NCBI RefSeq assembly: GCF_900187135.1 | Contig: NZ_LT906443.1 | Span: forward strand, 1,426,001-1,490,000 | Length of the DNA stretch: 64,000 nucleotides | Direction: 5' to 3' | Source: Corynebacterium ulcerans | GTDB taxonomy: Bacteria > Actinomycetota > Actinomycetes > Mycobacteriales > Mycobacteriaceae | Shown here: positions 1-9,004 of the stretch, one piece after another | Position numbering within the stretch: position 1 is the stretch's first letter | Layout: each line of letters opens with the position of its first letter | Position numbers and translations under genes: made by a program | The notes under the pieces: model-generated | Told to the model about the DNA's origin: nothing | Database searches by the model: none | Seen by the model: the letters and a program-made list of their open reading frames with translations, nothing else

Positions 1-455
1 ATTTGCTCAACGACCTGCGCGAAAAGCTCGGCTTCTCCATGGTCTTTGTCAGCCACGACCTCGCCTTGGTGGCCAAGCTAGCCCACAAGATCACAGTTAT
101 GTACGCAGGTCAGGTCGTCGAGCAAGGCAATACCCGCGAGCTTCTTTCCAATCCTCAGCACGAGTACACCCGGGGCCTCCTGGGTGCGGTGCTGTCCATC
201 GAGGCTGGCGCGGATCGTCTCTACCAGGTACCGGGAACCGTGCCAAGCCCCCGCGAATTTGTTATCGGCGACCGCTTTGCGCCACGGTCCAGTCACCCAA
301 CCATTGGTTTGGATCAACGTCCACTTCTCCGACTTGTTGATGGTTCAGAGACCCACTGCTTCGCCGCCACAGACGCATTACTTGCACTGCGCCGCGAGGA
401 AGCAATCGCTAGCAGCAACCTCGATATTGAAGGTTTGGAAGGTGAAATCCGATGA
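1..455 (+). CDS. Peptide-type ABC transporter ATPase, DppD/OppD-like (5' end missing)
   Basis: This is the C-terminal part of an ATP-binding subunit of a dipeptide/oligopeptide-type importer; its upstream part lies outside the window. The fragment starts just before the switch histidine region ([10 protein letters not shown]), followed by the usual [10 protein letters not shown] strand and the HEYTRGLL segment typical of DppD/OppD proteins. The C-terminal peptide-transporter extension is present, but its usual cysteine after FAPR is replaced by SS, so a conserved cysteine cluster seen in many homologues is incomplete. Its stop codon overlaps the start of the next ATPase gene in an ATGA arrangement, which indicates one operon. 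The substrate cannot be read from this fragment. The aldolase gene downstream suggests a carboxylated sugar such as sialic acid, which is inference. Confidence 0.9.
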   Translation, partial: LLNDLREKLGFSMVFVSHDLALVAKLAHKITVMYAGQVVEQGNTRELLSNPQHEYTRGLLGAVLSIEAGADRLYQVPGTVPSPREFVIGDRFAPRSSHPTIGLDQRPLLRLVDGSETHCFAATDALLALRREEAIASSNLDIEGLEGEIR

Positions 456-1285
456 GTAATCCCCAGATGCAGCAGCGCAACAATCTCACGGGTCGCGACA
501 GCGATGCTCCCATCATTGAGCTTCGCGACGTCAACGTGATCCACAAAACACGCACAGGAAAGCTCTTCCGCCCCGAAACCCTTCACGCAAACAAGGACAT
601 CAACTTCCACGTTGATCGTGGCCAGGTTGTTGGCATCGTTGGTGAGTCCGGCTGTGGTAAATCCACGCTAGCCCGAGTCATGGTCGGTCTGCAGAAGCCC
701 ACCAGCGGCGAGGTTTACTTCCGTGGGGAGAAAATGACAGGACGCGGTCACCAGCGCAAAGAGTTGGGTCGTGCCATCTCCGTCGTTTTCCAGGATCCAG
801 CCACTGCGCTGAATCCCCGTATGACGGTCAAAGACCAGCTCCTCGATCCCATGCGCGTGCATAAGATCGACGACGAAGCCGGCCGACTCAAGCGCGTCCG
901 CGTTCTCCTGAGCCTCGTGGGCCTCCCACAATCCGCTCTTGATGTTCTGCCCCGTCAGATCTCTGGTGGACAGCGCCAACGCGTGGCTATTGCCCGTGCG
1001 CTTGCGTTGGAACCGGATGTGATCATCGCTGATGAGCCTACTTCTGCACTTGACGTCTCGGTGCGCGCACAGGTTCTCAACCTACTCACCGACCTACGCA
1101 ATGAATTGGGACTCGGCCTCGTGTTCATTTCGCACGATATCAACACCGTGCGTTATGTCTCCGACCGCATGTGCGTGATGTACAAGGGCGAGATTATTGA
1201 GGAACAACCCACCGAACTTCTCTTCTCTCAGCCTCAGCAGGAATACACAAAGACGCTACTTGCAGCAACGCCGTCCCTCCTCTAA
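452..1285 (+). CDS. Peptide-type ABC transporter ATPase, DppF/OppF-like
   Basis: This is the second ATP-binding subunit of the importer, 277 residues long. It hydrolyses ATP at the cytoplasmic face to drive uptake through a permease pair encoded outside the window. The Walker A motif GESGCGKST lies near residue 68, the signature SGGQRQR near residue 170, the Walker B motif [12 protein letters not shown] directly after it, and the switch motif FISHD follows. The [16 protein letters not shown] segment before the nucleotide domain is typical of DppF/OppF partners. It overlaps the preceding ATPase gene by four bases. The aldolase gene starts 26 bases downstream, so the three are probably co-transcribed. 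Confidence 0.93.
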   Translation: MSNPQMQQRNNLTGRDSDAPIIELRDVNVIHKTRTGKLFRPETLHANKDINFHVDRGQVVGIVGESGCGKSTLARVMVGLQKPTSGEVYFRGEKMTGRGHQRKELGRAISVVFQDPATALNPRMTVKDQLLDPMRVHKIDDEAGRLKRVRVLLSLVGLPQSALDVLPRQISGGQRQRVAIARALALEPDVIIADEPTSALDVSVRAQVLNLLTDLRNELGLGLVFISHDINTVRYVSDRMCVMYKGEIIEEQPTELLFSQPQQEYTKTLLAATPSLL

Positions 1286-1311
1286 ATACGTTTTAAGAAT
1301 CGAGTTTTACC

Positions 1312-2235
1312 ATGTCTTCCATTGTTTCCGGTATCGTCCCACCAGTTCTCACGCCGCTGCATGCGGATCGCAGCCTTGACCTGGAATCGCTAGCACGTCT
1401 TGTTGAGCACCTCATTGGTGCTGGTGTTGACGGCTTGTTCGCACTGGGTTCCTCCGGCGAAGTCGCATTCCTTAGCGATGAAGATCGCGGCATCGTGATC
1501 AACGAGATCGTGAAGCTGGCTAAGGGTCGCGTACCCGTGTACGCCGGTGTCATTGATACCCAGGCCAACCGTGTAATCAAGCATGTACGCCAGGCAGAGA
1601 CAGCTGGCGTGGACGCTGTGGTCGTCACGGCCCCCTTCTACGCCATCTGTGGTCCCAACGAGATCGAAGCACACTTCCGCGCTATCGCCGAGGCCACCGA
1701 TCTCCCCATTATCGCCTACGACATCCCCGTCTGCGTGCATTCCAAGCTGTCTTCAGAAATGCTGATCAAGCTCGGCAAGGACGGCGTTCTTGCAGGTGTC
1801 AAGGATTCCTCTGGTGACGATGTTTCCTTCCGCCGCTTGGTGATGCTCAACAAGGCAGCCGGATCACCGCTGACCCTGTTGACTGGCCACGAGGCAGTCG
1901 TTGATGGCTCTTTCATTGCTGGTGCCGACGGTTGCGTTCCCGGCCTGGGCAACGTCGATCCCGCTGGCTACGTCCGCATGTGGAAGGCTGCTCAGTCCGG
2001 CGATTGGGAGACTGTACGCACTGAACAGGATCGTCTCGCCGCACTCTTTGAGATCGTCTTCCAGCCACGCGGCAAGGTCGGACCAGCTGCCGGCGTCGGC
2101 TCGTTCAAGACCGCCCTTGAGCTCATGGGCGTGTTCTCTTCAAACTTGATGTCCGCACCACTCGCGCCTATCGACGACGCCGAGTCCCGCGATGACATCG
2201 CAGCAATCCTGCGCACTGCAGGTCTGCTGGGCTAA
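1312..2235 (+). CDS. DapA/NanA-family aldolase (possible N-acetylneuraminate lyase)
   Basis: This is a 307-residue class I aldolase of the dihydrodipicolinate synthase / N-acetylneuraminate lyase family, a cytoplasmic TIM barrel. The GSSGE substrate-carboxylate motif lies at residues 46-50, the catalytic tyrosine at 136 (YDIP) and the Schiff-base lysine at 164 (GVKDSSGD). That spacing is the same as Tyr137/Lys165 of E. coli NanA. It follows two dipeptide-type ABC ATPases. In C. glutamicum a nanA-like gene is linked to an ABC importer of this type for sialic acid, so a role in using host sialic acid is plausible. The family also contains 2-keto-3-deoxy-sugar aldolases, and the motifs alone do not separate them. 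A strong hairpin terminator follows. Confidence 0.75.
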   Translation: MSSIVSGIVPPVLTPLHADRSLDLESLARLVEHLIGAGVDGLFALGSSGEVAFLSDEDRGIVINEIVKLAKGRVPVYAGVIDTQANRVIKHVRQAETAGVDAVVVTAPFYAICGPNEIEAHFRAIAEATDLPIIAYDIPVCVHSKLSSEMLIKLGKDGVLAGVKDSSGDDVSFRRLVMLNKAAGSPLTLLTGHEAVVDGSFIAGADGCVPGLGNVDPAGYVRMWKAAQSGDWETVRTEQDRLAALFEIVFQPRGKVGPAAGVGSFKTALELMGVFSSNLMSAPLAPIDDAESRDDIAAILRTAGLLG

Positions 2236-2272
2236 TAAGCTCCGCCCTTACCAGGCGGAAACCGGAAAACAA

Positions 2273-2336
2273 GCTCACCGCCTCCTTTCCTGAAGATTCC
2301 ACACAAATATCAGGCAGGGAGGCGGTGAGCCTTTTA
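2273..2336. terminator. Hairpin terminator after the aldolase gene
   Basis: GCTCACCGCCTCC at 2273-2285 pairs with GGAGGCGGTGAGC at 2318-2330. The partly paired interior contains TCCTGA and TCAGGC, and a CTTTTAT tract follows on the plus strand. It lies between the convergent ends of the aldolase gene and the small secreted protein, so it may stop transcription from both sides. Confidence 0.85.
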
Positions 2337-2348
2337 TATTCTCAAATT

Positions 2349-2765
2349 TTATTTCACGGTCGCGTTTCGAGCTACGGTGAAATCGTCATTAGCAACTACA
2401 TAAACCACAATCTGTCCTGGTTTGACCACTTGCCCTGAGGGAAGTGTCAGAGTCTGCGTTCCCAGCTCAGTTTCTCCGGTAGGGGAGAATGGGGAACCTT
2501 TAACCCAGGCATTAATTGCATCTGCAGACTTCTGGGTTCCGTAGAACTTATAGCCATAGCTAAAAATGTGGCGATCTTCCGCAGGACCAACATCGCCTAG
2601 AAAGTCTGGCTTAGCATGCCGGATTTGTGCCCTAGCCTGATCGTCAAGGGTAGCGATAGTGGTGATGGGCGCACCGGTGAACTCAGCTGCCATAGCGGTG
2701 GCGGGGACTCCGAATGCAATACCTAGTGCAAGAGCGGCAGGTACGATTCTGGTGAGCTTTTTCAT
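2349..2765 (-). CDS. Small secreted protein of unknown function
   Basis: The product has 138 residues and starts with a clear Sec signal peptide: KK at residues 2-3, a hydrophobic core around residues 8-20, and an AMA signal peptidase site with cleavage after residue 26. The mature part of about 112 residues has no cysteines, no lipobox and no transmembrane segment, so it should be released. I do not recognise the family. The middle is rich in aromatic residues (HIFSYGYKFYG), and the C-terminal half looks like short beta strands. The start is supported by an AGAAAGG ribosome site six bases upstream. The gene is monocistronic, with a shared terminator downstream and an AT-rich gap upstream. 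Confidence 0.75.
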   Translation of the reverse strand: MKKLTRIVPAALALGIAFGVPATAMAAEFTGAPITTIATLDDQARAQIRHAKPDFLGDVGPAEDRHIFSYGYKFYGTQKSADAINAWVKGSPFSPTGETELGTQTLTLPSGQVVKPGQIVVYVVANDDFTVARNATVK

Positions 2766-3208
2766 AAAAACCTTTCTGGTAAAAATTCAGGGCCAGTCTT
2801 TTACACGTGGCCCTCATGGAGAATCATGTTGTGTAAGAACTCTTTGCGAGTGACAACACTGTAACCAGAGGTTTTGCCTTACGTACAGCCTTAAAACCTG
2901 TGCGTTTTCCTGTGAGAGACCCTAAAGCTAAGCCAAAAAATAATAGGTTTCTATATAAACGAGAATTGCAGACAATCAGAATAAGCTATTTATTGAATAC
3001 AATCGTTTGCCCAACCATAGGAAACTGTATTTTTACTGGAAGAAGTCTGGCAGAAGGTTGGAAAAATATATCATTTTTCTTCCTGAGCCCTACAGATAAC
3101 TAGCAGGAAAAAATTTCCTTGGAGGATCACACTATATCGACATAATCATGCAGCTCAAAGCAGTTTTTTATGGAATTTTGTCCAAGGAAAAATTTTGACC
3201 TCATCCCG
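2766..3208. other. AT-rich intergenic region, no supported gene
   Basis: This stretch of about 440 bases is clearly more AT-rich than its surroundings. I find no convincing coding region. It should hold the promoter of the small secreted protein on its left side. Near the right side is a long inverted repeat (3108-3196) described separately. Confidence 0.6.
3108..3196 (-). terminator. Long inverted repeat downstream of the permease gene
   Basis: AAAAAATTTCCTTGG at 3108-3122 is complementary, except for one position, to CCAAGGAAAAATTTT at 3182-3196, with about 60 bases between the arms. Read on the minus strand, the distal arm ends in a run of T residues. It could therefore end the gabT-gabD-permease transcript, though the loop is unusually long for a simple terminator. 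Confidence 0.4.
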
Positions 3209-4459
3209 TCAGATTCCCACTAAAGACCACAAGGAATAGGCAAACGCGGCACAATAAACCACCACAATGGCCAACTGAATCAACGGGTAAGCCTGCCACG
3301 TAACCTGCCATTCAGGGTTACGATTACCGTTTTTCCTAGCAGCTCGGAGTAGCAAAACCGGGATGATAGACATGATTGCACCAGCAAAGCCACCTGCATA
3401 TGTCAAGGCAGCCACAAACCCTGTAAAGCCGGCAAAGAAGATCACAAGCGGCGGAATCACGGTAAGAAGCAAAGCCGCAATTCTCTGCCAACCTGTTTCC
3501 CTCCAGTGGAAGATATTCAAGACATTGCGCATCGTCGTAAAGCCAATCGCCAGAAACGATGTCAGCATGGCGCACAAGGCAAAGATATTAGCCAGGTAAA
3601 AAGCCACAGTGCCCAGGGAGTCACCCCAAGCAATGGTGATCACTTCCGTGACATCGGTACCCAGCAAACCGAGCGCAGCGAAGGGGACAAGCGCCAAGGT
3701 AAAACCTGTGATTCCCATCCCGGCTACAACGGCGTGCGGTATGGCGTTCGGATTATGATCGCGTAATCCGCGAGCGAGTTCCGGCACCACATATTGAGCG
3801 AGAAACGTGAAAACCGCGAGATTCATAATGGGAATGATGAATGCAGGATTCAGCACCACCACATTGGCGATGGTGATACCCGGACCGATAAACGTCCATC
3901 CGCACAAAACGATGGTGATCAGCGCCATCGCTGTCGTGATAGCACCTTCCGCGATACCTGTAGCATGCAACCCAATCCACATCACCGCTGCACCCACAAT
4001 GAAAAAGATGACTGTTCCCAGAGTCGGCGAGACCCCAAGAAGGTTATGCAGGAGTGACCCCGACCCCGAGGCATAGGCAATCAGAGCCCCGATCCCGTTC
4101 ACCATAATGGCCACGAACACAAGCCATCGACCGGCCTGACCGAGATACTTTTCTGCGAGACCCGAAAGCTGGAAGTCCTCTTGAGTTCGCAGTGCCACCT
4201 CCGCCACATAGAGCATAGAAAAGGTGGTCAACGTGCCCGCAATAATGAGTGCGATGACGAGTGATAGAAAACCACCATCACGGGAGGCATAGGGGATACT
4301 CAAAATACCCGCGCCGATATTTGTACCAAAAATCAATGCAATGCCCTGGGCCAGGGTAATCCTGTGATTATGGTGTTCTGGATGATGCCCGCCATGATTT
4401 GTGCGAGCTTTCCCAGTGCTGGGGGCCGATAACGTCAGGCCTTGCTTATTGAGGGGCAT
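3209..4459 (-). CDS. gabP: Amino-acid permease of the gab operon, likely GABA uptake
   Basis: The product is a 416-residue polytopic membrane protein with about eleven hydrophobic segments. A charged, His-rich N-terminal tail (GGHHPEHHNH) precedes the first helix. The motif IFGTNIGAGILSIPYA in helix 1 is typical of the AAAP/HAAAP amino-acid transporter group and unlike the APC-type GabP of E. coli. It lies directly after gabT and gabD on the same strand (19 bases after gabD). This matches the gabTDP order described in C. glutamicum, whose GabP is likewise unrelated to the E. coli protein. The start has an AAGGAG site six bases upstream. Function is inferred mainly from context; an aromatic amino-acid transporter is the alternative. 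Confidence 0.7.
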   Translation of the reverse strand: MPLNKQGLTLSAPSTGKARTNHGGHHPEHHNHRITLAQGIALIFGTNIGAGILSIPYASRDGGFLSLVIALIIAGTLTTFSMLYVAEVALRTQEDFQLSGLAEKYLGQAGRWLVFVAIMVNGIGALIAYASGSGSLLHNLLGVSPTLGTVIFFIVGAAVMWIGLHATGIAEGAITTAMALITIVLCGWTFIGPGITIANVVVLNPAFIIPIMNLAVFTFLAQYVVPELARGLRDHNPNAIPHAVVAGMGITGFTLALVPFAALGLLGTDVTEVITIAWGDSLGTVAFYLANIFALCAMLTSFLAIGFTTMRNVLNIFHWRETGWQRIAALLLTVIPPLVIFFAGFTGFVAALTYAGGFAGAIMSIIPVLLLRAARKNGNRNPEWQVTWQAYPLIQLAIVVVYCAAFAYSLWSLVGI

Positions 4460-4478
4460 ACAACTCCTTGTTTTCTCG

Positions 4479-5933
4479 CTATTGCCACGCCACGTAGCGG
4501 ATATCTAAGTACTCAAAAATTCCTTCGACTCCGCCTTCTCGGCCAAAACCAGATTCTTTTACTCCTCCGAAAGGAGCGGCGGGGTCCGAAATAGCACCCC
4601 GATTGATGCCAACCATACCGGCATTGAGCTCGGCGGCAAGTCTTTGAGCAGTATGGACGTTCTCACTGAATCCATAAGCTGCCAGGCCAAACTGTGTCTG
4701 ATTAGCCAGAGAAATCGCCTCTGCAAGATCAGAGAAGACCGTTATCGTGGCCACTGGGCCAAAAATTTCCTCGTGCATGATGCGCGAATCCGGATCCACC
4801 TGGGTCAGGACAGTCGCAGGATAAAAATAGCCAGGGCCATCGGGAACCATGCCACCGCACTGAATGTGTGCCCCGTCTGAGACAGCATCGGCGACCAACT
4901 CAGCGATCCGGTCACGCTGCTGCTCAGTGATCATTGGTCCCAGCGTGGTCGACTGCTCTAGACCATGCCCAAGCACAAAGCCTTCCATCAGTGCGACTAG
5001 CCTGTGGGTGAATTCTTCTGCAATATCCTCGTGCACCAAGAAGCGGTTAGCCGCGATGCAGGCCTCTCCACCGTTGCGCATTTTTGCCTGTAACGCGCAG
5101 CTCACAACGAGATCGAGATCAGCATCTTTGTACACCACAAAAGGCGCATTTCCCCCCAACTCCATCGACGTCCTTTGCAAGGTGTCTGCCGATTGCCGGA
5201 CCAGAGTTTTCCCCACGGGAGTCGATCCCGTAAACGTGACTTTACGCAGCCGCGCGTCTGCCATAAGTTCCTGCGATAAAGCAGCAGCACGAGTGGTTGG
5301 GATAACAGAAAACACCCCGTCAGGAGCATCATGGCGTTCTAATACCTCGGAGATCACCGCGCCGAGGAAAAGCAGCGTCAGGGGAGTCTCAGCAGCAGGT
5401 TTCACTATGACCGGGCACCCCGCAGCAAGAGCTGGAGCGATCTTGCGAGTAGCCATCGCTAGGGGAAAATTCCACGGCGTAATAGCCAATACGGGCCCTA
5501 CCGGCGTGTGCGTTGTCAGGATGTGCCCGTTGCCACCAGGACCAGGGGAGAAGCGACCCTGCACGCGCACAGATTCCTCCGCAAACCACCGAAAGTACTC
5601 ATTTCCATAGCTCACTTCGCCTTGGGCTTCTGCACAGGGCTTTCCCATCTCCAAGGTCATTGTCCGAGCAAAATCGTCACGACGCTCCTCTATCGCATGA
5701 AAAATCTCGTAGAGAACCTGTGATCGTTTTCTTGTAGACCACGCGGACCACTCAGCAAACGCTTTATCAGCCAGATCAAGAGCATGCATCCATTCCTTCG
5801 ATCCTGCATCACTGACACGAGCGAGTTCTTTCTCCGTGGCGGGATCGACAACAGAAAAGGTCTCCGTCAGGTCCTGAACGTGAGTGCCGATACGCACCCC
5901 GGTGGGAATTTCAGGCAAAAGGACACTGTTCAT
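4479..5933 (-). CDS. gabD: Succinate-semialdehyde dehydrogenase
   Basis: The 484-residue protein oxidises succinate semialdehyde to succinate with NAD(P)+, the last step of the GABA shunt. Aldehyde dehydrogenase landmarks are present: the PWNFPLAMATRKIAPALAAG substrate/cofactor segment, the TGSTPVGK dinucleotide-binding turn, the catalytic base in MELGGNAPF and the nucleophilic cysteine in NGGEACIAANR. An upstream in-frame start at 5996 would run into gabT. The ATG at 5933 has an AGGAG site seven bases upstream and leaves a 10-base gap to the gabT stop, so I chose it. The gene lies between gabT and the permease in one operon. Confidence 0.92.
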   Translation of the reverse strand: MNSVLLPEIPTGVRIGTHVQDLTETFSVVDPATEKELARVSDAGSKEWMHALDLADKAFAEWSAWSTRKRSQVLYEIFHAIEERRDDFARTMTLEMGKPCAEAQGEVSYGNEYFRWFAEESVRVQGRFSPGPGGNGHILTTHTPVGPVLAITPWNFPLAMATRKIAPALAAGCPVIVKPAAETPLTLLFLGAVISEVLERHDAPDGVFSVIPTTRAAALSQELMADARLRKVTFTGSTPVGKTLVRQSADTLQRTSMELGGNAPFVVYKDADLDLVVSCALQAKMRNGGEACIAANRFLVHEDIAEEFTHRLVALMEGFVLGHGLEQSTTLGPMITEQQRDRIAELVADAVSDGAHIQCGGMVPDGPGYFYPATVLTQVDPDSRIMHEEIFGPVATITVFSDLAEAISLANQTQFGLAAYGFSENVHTAQRLAAELNAGMVGINRGAISDPAAPFGGVKESGFGREGGVEGIFEYLDIRYVAWQ

Positions 5934-5943
5934 GGCATTTCTC

Positions 5944-7278
5944 CTATCGCCCGGACTCTTCACATAGGGAGTCACGGAGAATTCCCAAGCCCTCACGCAG
6001 CAAGCTTTCGCTTATAACCACGGGTGGAAGCAACCGGATCACATTCCCGTCAATTCCACATGTCAGGATCAATATCCCCTGCTTCTTACACGCCGCCGCT
6101 ACTCGCGCTGTGAGATCAGGATTAGGTTTTCCGTGGGCGTCGACAAGCTCTAGGGCTACCATTGCTCCGCGACCGCGAACCTCGGCGACCGTGTCCAGCT
6201 CCTTTGCCAAAGGATCGAGCACCTCACGCACGATGTCCTCAATGTCTCGTGCCCGCTGGCACAGATCCCAACGTTTCATCTCTGCAACAGCCGCTAACGA
6301 CGCCGCACAGGCAATGGGGTTTCCGCCATAGGTCCCGCCCAGGCCGCCCACTACTGGAGCGTCCATCATCTCCGCACGTCCAGTGACTGCAGACAGGGGA
6401 AGCCCGCCCGCAATGCCTTTTGCCGTGGTGATCAGGTCCGGGACTACGCCTTCATGATCGCAAGCAAACCATTCACCCGTGCGGCAGAATCCGGCCTGAA
6501 TCTCATCGGCGACAAAAACTACGTTATTTTCCGTGCACCACTGGGAAAGAGCAAGCAAAAAGCCCTGAGCCGGGACAATGAAGCCACCCTCGCCTTGAAT
6601 GGGTTCGATCACCAGACAAGCAATATTTTCCGCACCGATCTGCGTCTCAATCATGTGAATCGCATCTGCTGCGGCTTCGGCACCGCTTTTGTTGTCGCGC
6701 AATGGGTAAGACATCGGCGCCCGGAATACGTCTCCTGCCAGGGGTCCGAACCCGGTCTTGTAGGGTTTGTTCTTTGCTGTCATTGCCATCGTAAGGTTGG
6801 TACGCCCGTGATAGGCATTATCAAAGACGATCACCGCTTGTTTGCCGGTATATGCGCGGGCAATCTTGATGGCGTTTTCTACAGCTTCCGCGCCAGAGTT
6901 TAAAAGAACGGACTTTTTTGCGTGATCTCCTGGGGTGAGCTCTGCAAGCATCTCGGCAACTGCCACATAAGACTCGTAGGGGGAGACCATGAAGCTGGTG
7001 TGAGTGAAGCGTCGTACTGCATCGGATACTGCATCCGCGACAGCCGGGTTGGAACCTCCGACGGTGGTTACGGCGATGCCGGAGGCGAAATCGATCCACG
7101 AGTTACCGTCGGCGTCGACAAGCACGCCTCCGTCGACATCCACAACGTAACCGGGCAATCCCGGGTTGAGCGCGCGTGCGACAGCCTTTTGTCTGCGTGT
7201 ATCTAGTTCGGCACTATGTGGCCCGGGGGCCTCTGCCACCTTGCGAACCTGCGGGAGACGGTAAGTGAGATCTTTCAT
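5944..7278 (-). CDS. gabT: 4-aminobutyrate aminotransferase
   Basis: This is a class III, PLP-dependent aminotransferase of about 444 residues that converts GABA and 2-oxoglutarate to succinate semialdehyde and glutamate. Visible landmarks are NSGAEAVENAIKIAR (phosphate-binding turn), FDNAYHGRTNLTMAMT, the DEIQAGFCRTG loop that stacks on PLP, and the Schiff-base lysine in TTAKGIAGGLPLSAV. Two tandem ATGs (7281 and 7278) follow a GGAGA site; the second has the better spacing. It is the first gene of the gabT-gabD-permease operon and is divergent from the PucR-type regulator. The intergenic region carries repeated TGTGAT elements. Confidence 0.92.
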   Translation of the reverse strand: MKDLTYRLPQVRKVAEAPGPHSAELDTRRQKAVARALNPGLPGYVVDVDGGVLVDADGNSWIDFASGIAVTTVGGSNPAVADAVSDAVRRFTHTSFMVSPYESYVAVAEMLAELTPGDHAKKSVLLNSGAEAVENAIKIARAYTGKQAVIVFDNAYHGRTNLTMAMTAKNKPYKTGFGPLAGDVFRAPMSYPLRDNKSGAEAAADAIHMIETQIGAENIACLVIEPIQGEGGFIVPAQGFLLALSQWCTENNVVFVADEIQAGFCRTGEWFACDHEGVVPDLITTAKGIAGGLPLSAVTGRAEMMDAPVVGGLGGTYGGNPIACAASLAAVAEMKRWDLCQRARDIEDIVREVLDPLAKELDTVAEVRGRGAMVALELVDAHGKPNPDLTARVAAACKKQGILILTCGIDGNVIRLLPPVVISESLLREGLGILRDSLCEESGR

Positions 7279-7281
7279 CAT

Positions 7282-7425
7282 TCTCCAATCACGTTTGTGA
7301 TCACGGACACTCTATCTGTGATGTGCACCAGTGTAAAAAGAAATACGTGATGCAGTACATATACAAAGTGGATAATTTTGCAAAGATTTATCGACATAAG
7401 GTCTAATCACAGCTAGAGTTTTCCT
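7282..7425. promoter_or_regulatory. Divergent gabT / pucR-type regulator promoter region
   Basis: The 144-base gap carries a GTGATCAC palindrome at 7297-7304 and further TGTGAT (7317-7322) and CGTGAT (7346-7351) copies in the same orientation, plus ATCACG near 7289. The repeat spacing suggests operator half-sites for the PucR-family regulator. CAGTACATAT at 7353-7362 is shared with the amine-oxidase/TetR promoter region (14398-14407). Which protein binds where is inference. Confidence 0.5.
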
Positions 7426-8973
7426 ATGCCATCGGAGCAACGTCACACCACACCACTAGGGCAAGAATCCCTAACTCTCACCTGGCTTTATCAGCAAAGG
7501 TCTCTCAAACTCACTGAAATTATTGCCACTGACGTAGAGTTTTGCTCCGTCCACCCCACAGAGATGCCGGACCCCACCGAATTCCTCACACCCGGCGCGA
7601 TCGTACTCACCACAGGAATTGCCTGGGCCACCGAGGCCGATGCCACCGACTATGTCTCACGACTAGCTTCCTGCGGTGTTGTCGCGATCGGTTTTGGCAG
7701 CGGGGTCATTTACCTACACCCACCTCAATCGCTCATTACGGCATGCACAGCACACAATATTGGGCTTTTCGACGTCCCCCGCGCAATCCCTTTCGTCTCC
7801 ATCCAAGCGCGGGTACACCAGGAAATCCTGCGACGCCGAACCGTCGTCCAAGAATCACTGCATACAGCACAGGAAGCGCTCAATTCCGCAGCACTGCGCG
7901 GGGGAATAACCCAGCTCTTGCATGAGCTTGCGTCAAGCATTACTGCGGACGCAGCCTTAAGCGATGCAGCGGGAACCCTCATATTCTCCCCAGACAATGA
8001 CCGCTATGACGTTGCGCAGCGCGCACGCAGGCTTATCCAGGAGGAAAACATCAGGACTGCTGTCTTGAACAGCGGAGATGTGGTCACAATGACCCAACGT
8101 TTGAGTACTGGCGATAGTTTTTTACTGCTGGTTCTTGCTTCCGCCACAGGGTTTGACGCACGCGCGCGCAGTTTGATCAAACACGCCTCAGGACTCATAG
8201 AAATCCTTGCACACAATCATGGGAACGACTCCCATGAGGCAGAAAAACTAGCATTAGGCATCCTCGCCCAGCATCCACTCCTTACAGAAACTGCACAACA
8301 TGTTTTATCCACACTAAGCAGTCTCGATAATGCCCTGCAGCTTGCCTATATCCATGCCGATTCCCCTTTAGCCATCACCAAGGCACTCAACCACCTAGCC
8401 AAATCGACCTCATCAACAACTGTCCCACACACAGTGGCTATTACCCTGGGCAATACCAGCGCCATCGCAGTGCATGCCGGCGCATCAGAGTCGTTGTTTA
8501 TGCAGACTATAGGGCCGCACAATCAGCTACGCATCGCTTTTAGCGACCCCCTGACCCCCTCCGACATCACCCCAGAGCTGGTGGAGCGCCTAAGCGTCCA
8601 GGCACACAATCTGATGCTCGGCACCTCTAGCACAAGCACACACCACGATTCTTGGTTTAACCATCCCGAGTTCCTCCGACTCACAGCTACGCATAGATTG
8701 CGCACAATCGACACCTTGGACGAGCACGATTGCGCACACAATAGCGCCTACCGGGCAACGCTTGAGGCGTTTTTACGGCACAACGGCAACGCTGCTGCCG
8801 CAGCTCAACAGCTCGGCATCCACAGACACACCATGCGTAATCATCTCCACCACATCGAGGATCTCTGCTCTCTTAACCTTAACGATCCCGTAACCAGGGC
8901 CGAGCTTCTTCTCCTACTCATGAGCCATGGCGCTCATATAAAAGGGGATCGGCGACAGCACCCGACCCCCTAA
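7426..8973 (+). CDS. gabR: PucR-family transcriptional regulator of the gab genes
   Basis: The product has 515 residues. The N-terminal part (about residues 20-140: LTWLYQQRSLKLTEI, then GAIVLTTGIAW) is the PucR effector domain. The C-terminal part (about 440-500) is the PucR helix-turn-helix, with FLRHNGNAAAAAQQLGIHRHTMRNHL being the characteristic segment. It is divergent from gabT. A PucR-type regulator controls gabTDP in C. glutamicum, so GABA-responsive activation is the likely role. This GabR is unrelated to the MocR-type GabR of Bacillus. The ribosome site is weak, which suits a leaderless or low-level message. The gene ends convergently with the aldehyde dehydrogenase gene, only 14 bases apart. 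Confidence 0.8.
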   Translation: MPSEQRHTTPLGQESLTLTWLYQQRSLKLTEIIATDVEFCSVHPTEMPDPTEFLTPGAIVLTTGIAWATEADATDYVSRLASCGVVAIGFGSGVIYLHPPQSLITACTAHNIGLFDVPRAIPFVSIQARVHQEILRRRTVVQESLHTAQEALNSAALRGGITQLLHELASSITADAALSDAAGTLIFSPDNDRYDVAQRARRLIQEENIRTAVLNSGDVVTMTQRLSTGDSFLLLVLASATGFDARARSLIKHASGLIEILAHNHGNDSHEAEKLALGILAQHPLLTETAQHVLSTLSSLDNALQLAYIHADSPLAITKALNHLAKSTSSTTVPHTVAITLGNTSAIAVHAGASESLFMQTIGPHNQLRIAFSDPLTPSDITPELVERLSVQAHNLMLGTSSTSTHHDSWFNHPEFLRLTATHRLRTIDTLDEHDCAHNSAYRATLEAFLRHNGNAAAAAQQLGIHRHTMRNHLHHIEDLCSLNLNDPVTRAELLLLLMSHGAHIKGDRRQHPTP

Positions 8974-8975
8974 GC

Positions 8976-9004
8976 ACTACGTGCATGCTAGTCCTGCACG
9001 TAGT
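8976..9004. terminator. Perfect stem-loop shared by two convergent genes
   Basis: ACTACGTGCA (8976-8985) pairs exactly with TGCACGTAGT (8995-9004) around a nine-base loop. It starts two bases after the stop codon of the PucR-type regulator, and the stop codon of the aldehyde dehydrogenase lies in the loop. No T-tract follows on either strand, so it may be a 3'-end stabiliser and not a classical terminator. Confidence 0.5.

Noticed and set aside
2900..3103. A 67-codon open frame in the AT-rich gap
   Set aside because: No ribosome site, no signal or domain; a frame of this length is expected by chance.
4864..5610. A 248-codon open frame opposite gabD
   Set aside because: It lies entirely within gabD on the other strand and has no domain or ribosome site; gabD is certain.
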